A stretch of DNA of 64,000 nt from assembly GCA_023399215.1 (NCBI GenBank), contig JAEWQJ010000043.1:1-64000 (forward strand), read 5' to 3'. Below are positions 24,558 to 33,778 of this stretch, piece after piece (position 1 is the first letter of the stretch; each line of letters starts with the position of its first letter). The stretch is from Methanobacteriota archaeon. GTDB lineage: Archaea > Halobacteriota > Methanosarcinia > Methanosarcinales > Methanosarcinaceae. The notes below the pieces were generated by a model. That model was not told where the DNA came from. It ran no database searches and saw nothing but the letters and a program-made list of their open reading frames with translations. The position numbers and the translations under genes were made by a program.

Positions 24558-27260
24558 ATGGAAATAGAATCAAAATTTCTAGTAATGGAAGAAACGGATT
24601 TTCAGACCCTTGAAAGACTTTCAAAGCTTGCTTCATACTCTCTTTCGGAAGCGAAAATCCAGTTAAATGAGGATATTTTCTTTGATACTGAGAACCGGGC
24701 TATTATGGCTTCGGGCTATTACCTGCGGGTCAGGAAATCATCTGGGGAAAACGGGAGCTGGGTAACCATTAAAAGCCTGGGAGGTTTTGAAGATGGAACT
24801 CACAGGCGAGAAGAGTATGTAAGTTTCCTGCCTGAAGGAACCTCAGTACTCGCATGTCCTGATTCCCGTATTAGAGACCTGATTTTTGAATTTACAGCAG
24901 GACTTGACCTTTTTCCGCTTCTATCCCTCAAACAGAAAAGGGTAATTCGCCAGGTAAAAATGGGAAAAAGAATAATAGCTGAGACTTACCTTGACCGAGT
25001 AAACCTGAAAAGTAAAGGCAAGGAAAAGCACTATAATGAGTTTGAAGTTGAGCTTAAAAGTGAAGGAAGCTCGGAAGATCTTGAAACTATCCGGCTTTTC
25101 CTACTCAAGCATTATAATCTGGCAGAAAGCGCTTTTTCCAAGTTTGAAAGAGCTTTTCTTTTTATGGAGAACCTTCCTGAAAAAACATTCCTTAGCCTGA
25201 GAGAAAGAGCCTTTTGCGCACAGCTTGCAAACCAGAAAAACGTGTACGGGAAGCATGCTCAGATTTTGATGGAACTTGACAAAGAAAAGAGCTGTGAAGA
25301 GCTCAGCCTGCTTCTGAAAGTTCCTCAAACCAAAATAAGAACCCTGCGCTCAGAGTTTAAAGAGAAGAGGCTTTCTATTTTTCCTTTTACAACTTATAAA
25401 GAAAAAGATCCTGAATTCCATCTTCAGGCTGGAAAAAATTGTATTTCGAAAAAGGAAAAGAAAGCGTTAGAATTTAAACAATGGAATCCGGAAAGCCTGC
25501 TTGAGTATTACGGAGCAAATAAAAACCGGGCAGAAAAAAGCAGGGAACATGCTCTTACACTTTTTGATGGGCTGTCTGTATACCATGGACTGGGACAGGA
25601 AGAGAGAAAACTCCTTGAACTTGCAGCCTTCCTGAAGGATACCGGAAACTCCATTTTTCCTGGCGAAAGCGCACTTATGAGCAGAGAAATTCTTATGACA
25701 CATCCTGTAAAAGGACTCAGACTTCACGAAATTTTAATGCTCACCCTAATCATTGAACTTCAGGATCTTTTTGTAAGCCATTACGTAAGCGAAAAAAGTT
25801 TAATCTCAAACTTGAAAGGCTGCCACACGGGACTGCCTCCCGGTCTACAGAACAAAGCCCTGATGCTTGCAGCCATTGTATCAATTTCAGACCTTTTCGA
25901 ATCCCTAGAAATCCAGCCAGGAAAGATAAGATCGCTTGAAAACGTTCTGGAGATAGAAATAATGGGGGATGTAACTGAAAAAACTGCAAAAAAGTTTGAG
26001 GCACAAAGTAAACTCTGGAAATATCTCTACGGAAGCAAACTCCTGTTTTCTCAGGCTGCTGAGGACGAAAAAGTTCTAATTGAAAAAGAATCCGAAACAA
26101 AAGAAATAGAAACAAAGAAACAGGCCGGAGAGGAAAAAAAGCCAGAAAAAAAACAGGTAAAGGAGAAAAAAAGACTAGAAAAGAGACCGGCTGAAGAAGA
26201 GAAAAAACTAGAAAAGAAACAGGCTGCAAAGGAGAAACAAGCTGCAAAGAAAAAGTGCATGCCGGGTGGAGAGGTAACTGTCAAACCGACTGACTCTATG
26301 GCACAGCTTGCCTGCAGAATATTTTCCTATCAATTTTCCTGTATGCTCTCTCATGAAGAAGGAACTATAAAAGGGGAGGACATCGAAGAATTGCACGATA
26401 TGCGGGTTGCAGTCCGCAGAATGAGAGCTGCAGCAAAGATTTTTGAGGCTTATCTTGATTCCGAACAGCTTGAGCCGCACCTCAAAGGGCTCAGGAGAAC
26501 GCTTGGTTCACTTGGGGATGTTAGGGACCTGGACGTTTTCCGCGAAAAAGCCGAAAAGTACCTGAAAACTCTACCTCCAGAACATGAACATGATCTAGAT
26601 CCGCTTTTTGCAGTGCTGACGGAAGAGCAAGAAAAAGCCAGGAAAAACATGCTTGATTATCTGGACAGTGAAAAATACTGGGCTTTCAAAAGAGACTTTT
26701 CAGACACACTTGCCTCTCCAGAAATCCTGATCCTTTCTGTAACTAACAAAAACCATGATGCATTGCCCCATAGAGTAAGAGAAGTGCTCCCTTCAATCCT
26801 CTATGCACGTTTAGCAGATATCAGGGCTTACTCTGAATGGGTGGAAGGGCCTTATCTTCCTGTAGAACGCCTGCACAGGCTCAGGATTGCAGCCAAAGGA
26901 ATGCGTTATACCCTTGAATTCTTTGAGAGCGTGCTTGGAGAAGAAGCAAAAACCCTGATCAAAGAACTCAAAACCTTCCAGGACCAGCTAGGAGATCTCC
27001 ATGATACAGTAGTTGCACTCGACCTGCTGGGTTCTTACCTGAGAACCGGGGAATGGGGTTCTGCCGAGAGCGAAAAAGCTTCAGGGAAAAAGAAATTTGC
27101 CGAAGGTGCAGAAGGAAGTGCAGAAGGAATCGAAGCCTATCTTGCATATAGAGAAGAAGAACTCCAGACTCTGCTCAATGCCTTTCCCGATGCCTGGGGA
27201 AAAATATGTAATGGAAATTTCAGGGAAAGGATTGAAAATGCAGTTAAAAACCTGTACTAA
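24558..27260 (+). CDS. CYTH - HD-like - CHAD protein, polyphosphate-associated
   Basis: 900 residues from the chosen start. Residues 1-190 are a CYTH (triphosphate tunnel) domain with the defining ExExK at the very start (MEIESKF) and the K/R-rich strands further on (YYLRVRKS, WVTIKSLGG). A middle part (about 290-470) resembles the HD-type C-terminal domain of Ppx, but its metal ligands look lost (LLELAAFLKDTGN instead of HD). Then comes a Lys/Glu run (510-590), and residues 600-900 form a CHAD domain with LHDMRVAVRRMRAA and RLHRLRIAAKGMRYT. CHAD domains bind polyphosphate, and CYTH enzymes act on triphosphates. The neighbours are ppx and ppk, so a role in polyphosphate binding or turnover is very likely. 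The ATG at 24558 has gggtgggag upstream, and CYTH needs this N-terminus. Confidence 0.9.
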   Translation: MEIESKFLVMEETDFQTLERLSKLASYSLSEAKIQLNEDIFFDTENRAIMASGYYLRVRKSSGENGSWVTIKSLGGFEDGTHRREEYVSFLPEGTSVLACPDSRIRDLIFEFTAGLDLFPLLSLKQKRVIRQVKMGKRIIAETYLDRVNLKSKGKEKHYNEFEVELKSEGSSEDLETIRLFLLKHYNLAESAFSKFERAFLFMENLPEKTFLSLRERAFCAQLANQKNVYGKHAQILMELDKEKSCEELSLLLKVPQTKIRTLRSEFKEKRLSIFPFTTYKEKDPEFHLQAGKNCISKKEKKALEFKQWNPESLLEYYGANKNRAEKSREHALTLFDGLSVYHGLGQEERKLLELAAFLKDTGNSIFPGESALMSREILMTHPVKGLRLHEILMLTLIIELQDLFVSHYVSEKSLISNLKGCHTGLPPGLQNKALMLAAIVSISDLFESLEIQPGKIRSLENVLEIEIMGDVTEKTAKKFEAQSKLWKYLYGSKLLFSQAAEDEKVLIEKESETKEIETKKQAGEEKKPEKKQVKEKKRLEKRPAEEEKKLEKKQAAKEKQAAKKKCMPGGEVTVKPTDSMAQLACRIFSYQFSCMLSHEEGTIKGEDIEELHDMRVAVRRMRAAAKIFEAYLDSEQLEPHLKGLRRTLGSLGDVRDLDVFREKAEKYLKTLPPEHEHDLDPLFAVLTEEQEKARKNMLDYLDSEKYWAFKRDFSDTLASPEILILSVTNKNHDALPHRVREVLPSILYARLADIRAYSEWVEGPYLPVERLHRLRIAAKGMRYTLEFFESVLGEEAKTLIKELKTFQDQLGDLHDTVVALDLLGSYLRTGEWGSAESEKASGKKKFAEGAEGSAEGIEAYLAYREEELQTLLNAFPDAWGKICNGNFRERIENAVKNLY

Positions 27261-27465
27261 CGTAGTGAAAAATCTGTCCTAGTGCAGTAACCTGTACTAA
27301 TGCAGTAAACTACTGTATAAATTTTTTATGGATGTGTTTTATGAATAGACCTTTTAAATAAGTATAAACTTTTTAAATAAGATATAATCAAATAGAAATA
27401 AGGTTTCTGAGCAAGTTTCCTTCAGGTTTTTTGTAAGCCTACTTCATATTAATGAAATTGTGAAC

Positions 27466-29115
27466 TTAACTTTTCGAGGATATTTCGACCTCTGGAAGTT
27501 CCTCAAGCTCAGCGTCTCCTTCAAAAACTGAGGGAACCCCAGCATCTTGCATTATAAGGACTTTCGACTGAAGATTGTATCCGAATATTTTCTTGAAGTA
27601 TTTTTTCTGCTTCTCTACCTCCCAGATTTCGAGCTGGCACTCCCGCTGGGCGTGCATTTCAAGCACCAGACTGTCGGTAGAAGCTATGTAAAACCGGACG
27701 TGGGAAATAACTCCATTGTGAGACCGGTCCAGCCCTTCGGCAATGCGGAGCAGGGCACTGAGAACTTTTATACTTTTTACTATGTATTTATTAAGCCCGA
27801 CAAGATTGGGATGTTTCTTTTTAGGCGTATTTTTCCTGTGGAAATAGGCAAGATTCGCTATGATTTCGATTTCTTCAGGCTGGAAGCCCGGAAGATTACT
27901 CTCCCTTATCAGGTGATAGGCATGGGCCTGATGAGTATCGTATGATAGGAATGTCCCTATGTCATGCAGGATGGAACCGTATTCAAGAAGTTCTCTTTCC
28001 CCTTCCCTGAACTTATAAATTCCAAGCGCCTGAATACTGTCAAATAGTTCAAGGGCAAGTCTGGTAACGATATGAGCATGTTCTTCATCGAAATTGCAGG
28101 TAAGCCCAAGCTGCATAATGCTGCGTTTTCTTACCGACATCTGAGTAATCATGTAGGAGAATTCACTCTTTGAGATATAGTCTACAAGCAACCCCTCTCG
28201 AAGCCCGCGTTTACTTATCCTGATTTCGGAAAGCCCCATCTCTTCCATAAAGGTCTCAATAATTGCAGCTCCTGCGATAATAATATCTGCTCTTTGCGCA
28301 TTGATTCCTGGAAATTTGCGCCGCTCTTCAAGGGGTATGGAGCACATTGCCCGGACTATTTTCTTCAGGTCTTCATACTCCAGTTTCTCAAAACTCTCAC
28401 GGGATGTTTTGTGCAAGTAAACGAAAGCGATCCTGGCAAGGTTTTCAATTGTTCCCGAGCTTCCAATTGAACAGCTGATATCGTACTCGGAAAGGTCTTT
28501 TATTATATCTGTAATCTTGCGCCGGACATGGGCTTTAACCTGCTCATACTGTTCCTCGGAAACAGGCCCGGTTTCATCCGGTAGAAACATATTTGTCAGC
28601 CTGACAGCTCCAAGGTTAAAGGAATAAAGATAATAACACTGGGTCTGGTCCCCAACTGATACTTCAGTGCTGCCGCCTCCGATATCTATAAACAGAGCTT
28701 TTGAGTTCCCGAGCCGAAAACCGCTTGAAACTCCAAGGTAAATGAGGCGAGCTTCTTCAGTTCCGGAAATTGTACAGACTTCCAGGTTTGCTTCCTTTTT
28801 CAACATTTCGAGAAGCTGAACCTTATTGCTTGCGTCTCGCGTTGCTGAGGTAGCTACAGCTATGACCTCTTCTGCCCTATAGGCCCTGGCAAGTTCCATG
28901 AACTTTTTACAGACAACAACTGCGCGTTCTATCGCCTTAGGCTGCAGAATCCTGTCTATGAATTCCCCATCCCCGAGCCTGACTGTTTCCTTTTGCTTGG
29001 TCAAGGGCAGGTAAGACCCATTGGGATTGATCCGGACCAGAAGAAGCCGGATCGAGTTAGTGCCTATATCGATAAACGCAACAACTCTGCCTTCGGAGAT
29101 TTTCTCGGGTTCCAT
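27466..29115 (-). CDS. ppx: Exopolyphosphatase, Ppx/GppA family
   Basis: 549 residues from the preferred start. The actin-like ATPase fold shows AFIDIGTNSIRLLLV at the N-terminus, ATSATRDASN, and the second phosphate loop FIDIGGGSTEVS. The C-terminal half is an HD-type domain with HxxR-like and HD ligands (LEYGSILHDIGTFLSYDTH). Members release phosphate from polyphosphate ends or hydrolyse pppGpp; the former fits here because of the neighbours. The frame is open to 29196, but the Met at 29115 has the ribosome site aggtgg 6 bases upstream and starts close to the conserved region. The gene runs convergently with the CYTH/CHAD gene, and its promoter is probably the TATA pair near 29.29 kb. Confidence 0.92.
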   Translation of the reverse strand: MEPEKISEGRVVAFIDIGTNSIRLLLVRINPNGSYLPLTKQKETVRLGDGEFIDRILQPKAIERAVVVCKKFMELARAYRAEEVIAVATSATRDASNKVQLLEMLKKEANLEVCTISGTEEARLIYLGVSSGFRLGNSKALFIDIGGGSTEVSVGDQTQCYYLYSFNLGAVRLTNMFLPDETGPVSEEQYEQVKAHVRRKITDIIKDLSEYDISCSIGSSGTIENLARIAFVYLHKTSRESFEKLEYEDLKKIVRAMCSIPLEERRKFPGINAQRADIIIAGAAIIETFMEEMGLSEIRISKRGLREGLLVDYISKSEFSYMITQMSVRKRSIMQLGLTCNFDEEHAHIVTRLALELFDSIQALGIYKFREGERELLEYGSILHDIGTFLSYDTHQAHAYHLIRESNLPGFQPEEIEIIANLAYFHRKNTPKKKHPNLVGLNKYIVKSIKVLSALLRIAEGLDRSHNGVISHVRFYIASTDSLVLEMHAQRECQLEIWEVEKQKKYFKKIFGYNLQSKVLIMQDAGVPSVFEGDAELEELPEVEISSKS

Positions 29116-29271
29116 TATTACCACCTGAAAGCCCTGTCTTTCGTTTTTCTCGAAGGAGTCGAGAAACTCAAAATAAGCTTCACAATAATAGTTCATATTT
29201 TTATTCTATTTTAGATTATTTGGCAGTGTGCCGAAAGTTTGTAATCGTTATTATTTATTTACATATCCTCT

Positions 29272-29302
29272 GTATATATAGTATAGTTTGTTTATATATA
29301 CA
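29272..29302 (-). promoter_or_regulatory. Twin TATA boxes between ppx and a divergent small gene
   Basis: Two sites, tgtatatatag and gtttatatatacac, lie 160-190 bases upstream of the ppx start. Read on the minus strand the second gives gtgtatatataaac. They could also serve the plus-strand gene at 29704. Confidence 0.45.
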
Positions 29303-29703
29303 CTTAATAAAGAAAGAATATTAAGAGAGCTCTTTTTCAGGCTTTTTCTGCATTTTAGTAATTGGAAAAATTAAGCCGTTGATTATTGAAAAAACGCGTA
29401 TATGTGCAAATTAAAATGACTTTTAGATTTCGTGTCTAAGTAGCAAGTATGAACCCCAGCATTCATATAAACCAGAGACAGTTTAAGTTTATAGATACAT
29501 TAAGGCTGCAAAAATTTAGCTTTTAATTTTGTCATTTTTTTTGTTTTTGGGCAGCGTGTCGGTTTTTCATTAAAACCAGAAATCTCAAGAAGTTATAATG
29601 TAGCAATTCCATGTTGGGAGGTCAATTTTCCCATTGTACGTAAAAACTTGACTTTAAATTTCCAGAAAATTTGCGACACTGCCATGGGAGGAGGACAATT
29701 AAA

Positions 29704-29868
29704 ATGAGAACTCATTTTTTAAATTCTTTAATTTCTGTATTATTAACAATAGTAATAATTCCTGGATTAATACCCTGTATAGTATCTGCTGCAGATGGAC
29801 AGTTTGCAGACAACGGAAATTCGACAGAGAGGAAGACAACTGCCAATAATAGAAGACTAATTTTATAA
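29704..29868 (+). CDS. Small secreted peptide (54 aa)
   Basis: An ATG with a strong ribosome site (ggaggac, 8 bases upstream) opens a 54-codon frame. Residues 1-31 are a textbook signal peptide: MRTH, then a hydrophobic core (LISVLLTIVIIPGLIPCIV) and a cleavage-type SAAD. The mature part would be only about 23 residues, rich in Asn/Thr/Arg. I do not recognise a family. It may be a real exported peptide or the surviving front of a longer secreted protein, because a stop follows and the next region is a remnant. The frame lacks an obvious continuation after the stop. Confidence 0.55.
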   Translation: MRTHFLNSLISVLLTIVIIPGLIPCIVSAADGQFADNGNSTERKTTANNRRLIL

Positions 29869-29954
29869 TCGAATAAAATGTTGGGAGATGTGTCTGCTTT
29901 TTAGGAATTGATCAGTGACTCAAAGAAAAACCAGATAAAGAGTAACAACGAAAT

Positions 29955-30122
29955 AAAAAGAAGCATTACCATTTTCAGCATTTCTTAAAGTTTAAATCCC
30001 AGCTTCTGCTATTCTCAAGCATCCATACCTAAGAATCCAGTTCTTCTCTTCAGGCTCTCTTCAGGCTGCGGGTAGATTCTTTCAGTCCTGCCGTTAGGAA
30101 GAAGGGTAGATTATGTTATTTT
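29955..30122 (-). pseudogene. Duplicated 3' end of ppk (remnant)
   Basis: This minus-strand segment repeats the last 45 codons and the downstream bases of ppk (31015-31172) in the same orientation. The DNA matches strongly, for example cccagcttctgctatt and catccata. Translated it gives LLPNGRTERIYPQPEE, against LLPNGKTERIYPQPEE in ppk, then departs and stops. The 5' bulk of the gene is missing. It is either a local duplication or the relic of a second ppk; the b5-like lipoprotein gene lies between the two copies. Confidence 0.8.
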
Positions 30123-30450
30123 TTCCTTTGAGAACCGTTATTCATCAAATGTAAAAAACAAACAAAACACATAGCATGACTCGGTAGAAAATTTTTTAGT
30201 GAAGTTAAAATCTTTAATTAAGTTTTATTCCAAGATTAACTGAATTATAAAGCTTAAACAAACTGTTTTTATTACCTCTATTCAGTAAGTATGTTTATCT
30301 CTTTCTTAGACGATTAACACTCTAGGCTTAGAAATCAATCAGCTAATTGAAGTAATATATTGACAACTTAACAAATATTTAGATATAAACTACATGAATT
30401 GAGGTCAGGAACAAATAGAGGTCAGGAACAAATACAGTATCAGGTGTTGG

Positions 30451-30861
30451 ATGGGTAAAATAATGAGAAAAAAACTAATTATATTGATAGTTTTGTTTTG
30501 CATGTTCTTCGCAACAGGATGCGTGGGAAATAAACTGGTAACTCCAGAAAAGACTGAAACCCAAGCTGATGCAGATACTCCAAATGGAGAAGAGGCAACT
30601 GAAACACAGAATTTGACAGAGAAAACGGAAATAAAAGAATATACACTTGAAGAACTTGCAAAGTACGACGGTACAAATGAAACAATATATGTTGCTTATC
30701 AAGGTCAGGTATATGATGTCTCATCTGATAGTTATCTTTGGAAAGATGGCAATCATGAGGGATGTCCTGCAGGGAAAGATATAACTGAAGAATTGGATAG
30801 GACACCACACGGGGCTGAAATATTAAAGAAATATCCTGTTGTCGGGACTTTGGAAGAATAA
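30451..30861 (+). CDS. Lipoprotein with cytochrome b5-like heme-binding domain
   Basis: 136 residues. The N-terminus is a lipoprotein signal (KKLIILIVLFCMFFATGC; lipobox Cys near residue 24). A Thr/Glu-rich linker follows (to about 58), and the last 75 residues form a short cytochrome b5-like domain: YTLEELAKYDG, IYVAYQGQVYDVS, W..GNHEGCPAGKDIT and TPHGAEIL, with two His in the heme-ligand positions. It would be anchored outside the cytoplasmic membrane and could carry electrons or bind heme or a sterol-like ligand. The second Met at 30463 is an alternative start; both have modest ribosome sites. The gene sits between the two ppk 3' copies and is transcribed against ppk. Confidence 0.88.
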   Translation: MGKIMRKKLIILIVLFCMFFATGCVGNKLVTPEKTETQADADTPNGEEATETQNLTEKTEIKEYTLEELAKYDGTNETIYVAYQGQVYDVSSDSYLWKDGNHEGCPAGKDITEELDRTPHGAEILKKYPVVGTLEE

Positions 30862-31034
30862 TACAAAATTATGATAACTTTATAACAATTTTTTACGCAT
30901 ATTCGTTAAAGTTTTTTGTTTCATACTATCACTTTTTGCCTATATGTCAGTAAACACAATTGGCACATTACCTAGGAAGATAAGTAAAAAAAGGTAAAAG
31001 AAATAAGGGAAAGCGAAAAGAAGAATTCCTATTT

Positions 31035-33230
31035 TCAGCCTTTCTTAAAGCTTAAATCCCAGCTTCTGCTATTTTCAAGCATCCATAACTGAGAATTCAG
31101 TTCTTCTTCTTCGGGCTGTGGGTAGATTCTCTCAGTCTTGCCATTCGGAAGCAGCAAGCGAGCTTTTACGTTATCTTTGAGGTGAATGCCAAGGATTACA
31201 TCCCTCAAGACAGGAATATATTCGGCAGATACAGGAAAGAGGATTTCTACCCTGTTGTCCAGATTGCGTGGCATGAGATCTGCACTTCCCATAAGGACCT
31301 CTTCTTTTCCTCCGTTCCTGAAATAATATATTCTGGAATGTTCGAGAAAACGGCCAACTATCGAGGTAACTCTGATATTTTCACTGAGCCCAATAATACC
31401 TGGCCTGAGACAGCAAATTCCCCGGACAAGAAGGTCTACCTTCACTCCAGCCTGAGAAGCCCTGTAAAGTTCCCGGATGCACTGGTAGTCCACAAGGGAG
31501 TTCATCTTGAAGATCAGGTGTCCGTTACCACACTTCTCGTGAAGGTCGATTTCACGCCTGATGCGCTCCAAAATCTGATGCCTTAGAGCCTGGGGAGCTA
31601 CAAGGAGTTTGATATAATGGTCTTTTCGCGAATATCCGGTAAGGGCATTAAAAAGGTCAGAGACATCCTTACCTATGCATGGATCACTTGTCAGATACCC
31701 CATATCGGTATACAGTTTTCCTGTGACTGCGTTATAGTTACCTGTACTCATGTGCACATAATACCTGATACCTTCTTTTTCAGCCCTGACAACCAAGCAC
31801 ATCTTTGCATGAATCTTACGTCCTGGGAAGCCGTAGGCTACATGAACCCCTTTGCGCTCAAGTTCTTTTGCCCAGCCTATATTGTTCTCCTCATCGAAAC
31901 GAGCTTTAAGCTCCACCAGAACCGCTACTTGTTTTCTCCGGTCCGCAGCCTTCATAAGGGCCTGAACTATTCTGGAATTGTCATCCACCCTGTACAGGGT
32001 CATTTTGATTGCCAGAACATCAGGATCGTCAACGGCTTCTTCCACGAAATCAATTACCGATTCGAAACTGTCATAGGGATGATAGAGAAGAATATCTCGT
32101 TTTTTCAGAGTTGCAAAAATTTTCTCCCTGTTTGCTAGCTGAGAATGTTTTTTCGGCTCGAAGGGTTCGTACTTAAGATCAGGGCGGTCGATCTTTGCAA
32201 GTTTGATTAGATTTGAAAGTCCCAGAGGAGCTGCAGACCTGAACATAAGGGAAGGAGAAAGGTCCAGGTTCTTAAGAAGAAGATCCGAGATTTTTGCTGG
32301 CATTGTATAGTCGGTCTCAAGTCTGACAACCGACCCGAAGTAATTCCTGCCGACTCTTTGTTTTACAGCGGTCAGGAGATCTTTGTCCCCATCCTCATCA
32401 AACCCAAGGTCTGCATCGCGTGTAATTCTGAAAGGATAAGCTCCAAGGATGCGCTGTCCGGGAAACAGGAGGTCAAGGTTTGCAGCGATAAGCTGTTCAA
32501 GCCAGACAAAACGCCCTTTTTTCAGATCCTCCAAATTGGAAGTTATTTTCTCCTGGTCTCCTTCAGGAACAACTATTAGTCGCATAAACATTGGAGGAAT
32601 CTTGACCCTGGCAAAACGCTCCCCGTAATCCGGATCATCAATTAATACCGCAAGGTTAAGGCTGAGGTTGGAAATATGAGGGAAAGGATGCCCCGAATCA
32701 AAACCGAGAGGAGTAAGTAAAGGAAAAATATCTCTCTCGAAATAATTTCTCAGCTTTTCTCTTTCTTTTTTAGAAAGCTCAAAGTAATTAAGGACTTTAA
32801 TTCCTTCTTTCCTGAGAGCAGGCTCAAGCATTTCATTCCAGCAACGGTCATTGAGAGGAAGCTGCCTGAGAAGCTCTTCCCGGATGACGCGAAGCTGTTC
32901 CTGTGCGGTCTCATCTGCCCGGTCCTCTTTCATAGCTTCCACTATTCTTTTCTCGACGCCTGAAACCCTAACCATGAAAAATTCATCAAGATTACTTCCA
33001 AAGATCGAAAGAAACTTGACTCTTTCAAGCAGAGGATTGCGATCATCAAAAGCCTCTTCGAGTACTCTATCATTGAACTGAAGCCAGCTGTACTCGCGGT
33101 CCGTATATAAACATGGATCGCTTAGGTCAGGCATACCGGAAACTTCTACCCGAGTTCCTTCAACATTATCCATCATCAGCCTATCAAAATCTGCACACTG
33201 AATGGGGAAGTTCCGCTCCATTGCTATCAC
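31035..33230 (-). CDS. ppk: Polyphosphate kinase PPK1
   Basis: Catalyses reversible transfer of the ATP gamma-phosphate to polyphosphate. 731 residues, normal for PPK1. N domain: REYSWLQFNDRVLEEA, then the helical head (NLDEFFMVRVSG). The two phospholipase-D-like C domains carry the first catalytic His at GRKIHAKM and HMSTGNYNAVT, and the second His at FLEHSRIYYF, as in the bacterial enzyme. The frame starts with GTG at 33230; an ATG at 33221 (MERNFPIQ) is the other candidate. A good minus-strand TATA box lies 290 bases upstream. Together with Ppx and the CHAD protein it makes a polyphosphate cluster, although the three genes do not form one operon. Confidence 0.96.
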   Translation of the reverse strand: MIAMERNFPIQCADFDRLMMDNVEGTRVEVSGMPDLSDPCLYTDREYSWLQFNDRVLEEAFDDRNPLLERVKFLSIFGSNLDEFFMVRVSGVEKRIVEAMKEDRADETAQEQLRVIREELLRQLPLNDRCWNEMLEPALRKEGIKVLNYFELSKKEREKLRNYFERDIFPLLTPLGFDSGHPFPHISNLSLNLAVLIDDPDYGERFARVKIPPMFMRLIVVPEGDQEKITSNLEDLKKGRFVWLEQLIAANLDLLFPGQRILGAYPFRITRDADLGFDEDGDKDLLTAVKQRVGRNYFGSVVRLETDYTMPAKISDLLLKNLDLSPSLMFRSAAPLGLSNLIKLAKIDRPDLKYEPFEPKKHSQLANREKIFATLKKRDILLYHPYDSFESVIDFVEEAVDDPDVLAIKMTLYRVDDNSRIVQALMKAADRRKQVAVLVELKARFDEENNIGWAKELERKGVHVAYGFPGRKIHAKMCLVVRAEKEGIRYYVHMSTGNYNAVTGKLYTDMGYLTSDPCIGKDVSDLFNALTGYSRKDHYIKLLVAPQALRHQILERIRREIDLHEKCGNGHLIFKMNSLVDYQCIRELYRASQAGVKVDLLVRGICCLRPGIIGLSENIRVTSIVGRFLEHSRIYYFRNGGKEEVLMGSADLMPRNLDNRVEILFPVSAEYIPVLRDVILGIHLKDNVKARLLLPNGKTERIYPQPEEEELNSQLWMLENSRSWDLSFKKG

Positions 33231-33778
33231 GCGTGACCTGGGTTTTGCACTTATTCAAACTCGTCTTTAAAAATAATAAAAGATCTGAAGATAGGATCTC
33301 TGTAGATCTCACATTCAATTTCATTACCTGATTGTCGCCCGGCTCTACTGGGTTGAAAAGAAGATATCCCCCGGGTTCACTCAAACAACTTAATATAGTT
33401 AGCCTTAGAGAAATATTTCCTTGATAACATCAACCCTATTAGCCGACTAGAGTTTTGAATCCTTTGCATATGAGGAACGCAATCTCCTTATTAAGTTATC
33501 GGACATGCATTGACACCAAAACATATATAAACTTTTGTATCGGCCGGATTTAAGGAATCAAAGAAATCTCCGCCAACTCACTACTATTTATTAGTATATA
33601 GAACTAAAGATTTATAATATTATCTCTTGAAGCCAAATATTGACAAAGCCAATTATTGATAAAAACAAAAAAGATGCCCCAGGTAAGAAGGAAAAGTACT
33701 GGAAGATTACAAGAAAAGATTGGAAGCTGCCAGGTAAATACTCTATTAATATATGTTAGGAAGTACACTGAAATTTCT
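33231..33778. other. Spacer upstream of ppk
   Basis: No gene. It contains the minus-strand TATA box for ppk and a second AT-rich patch around 33590. Nothing else stands out. Confidence 0.5.
33518..33536 (-). promoter_or_regulatory. TATA box of ppk
   Basis: On the minus strand it reads caaaagtttatatatg, a match to the archaeal BRE plus TATA. It lies about 290 bases before the start, so the leader would be long (about 265 bases). Confidence 0.5.
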
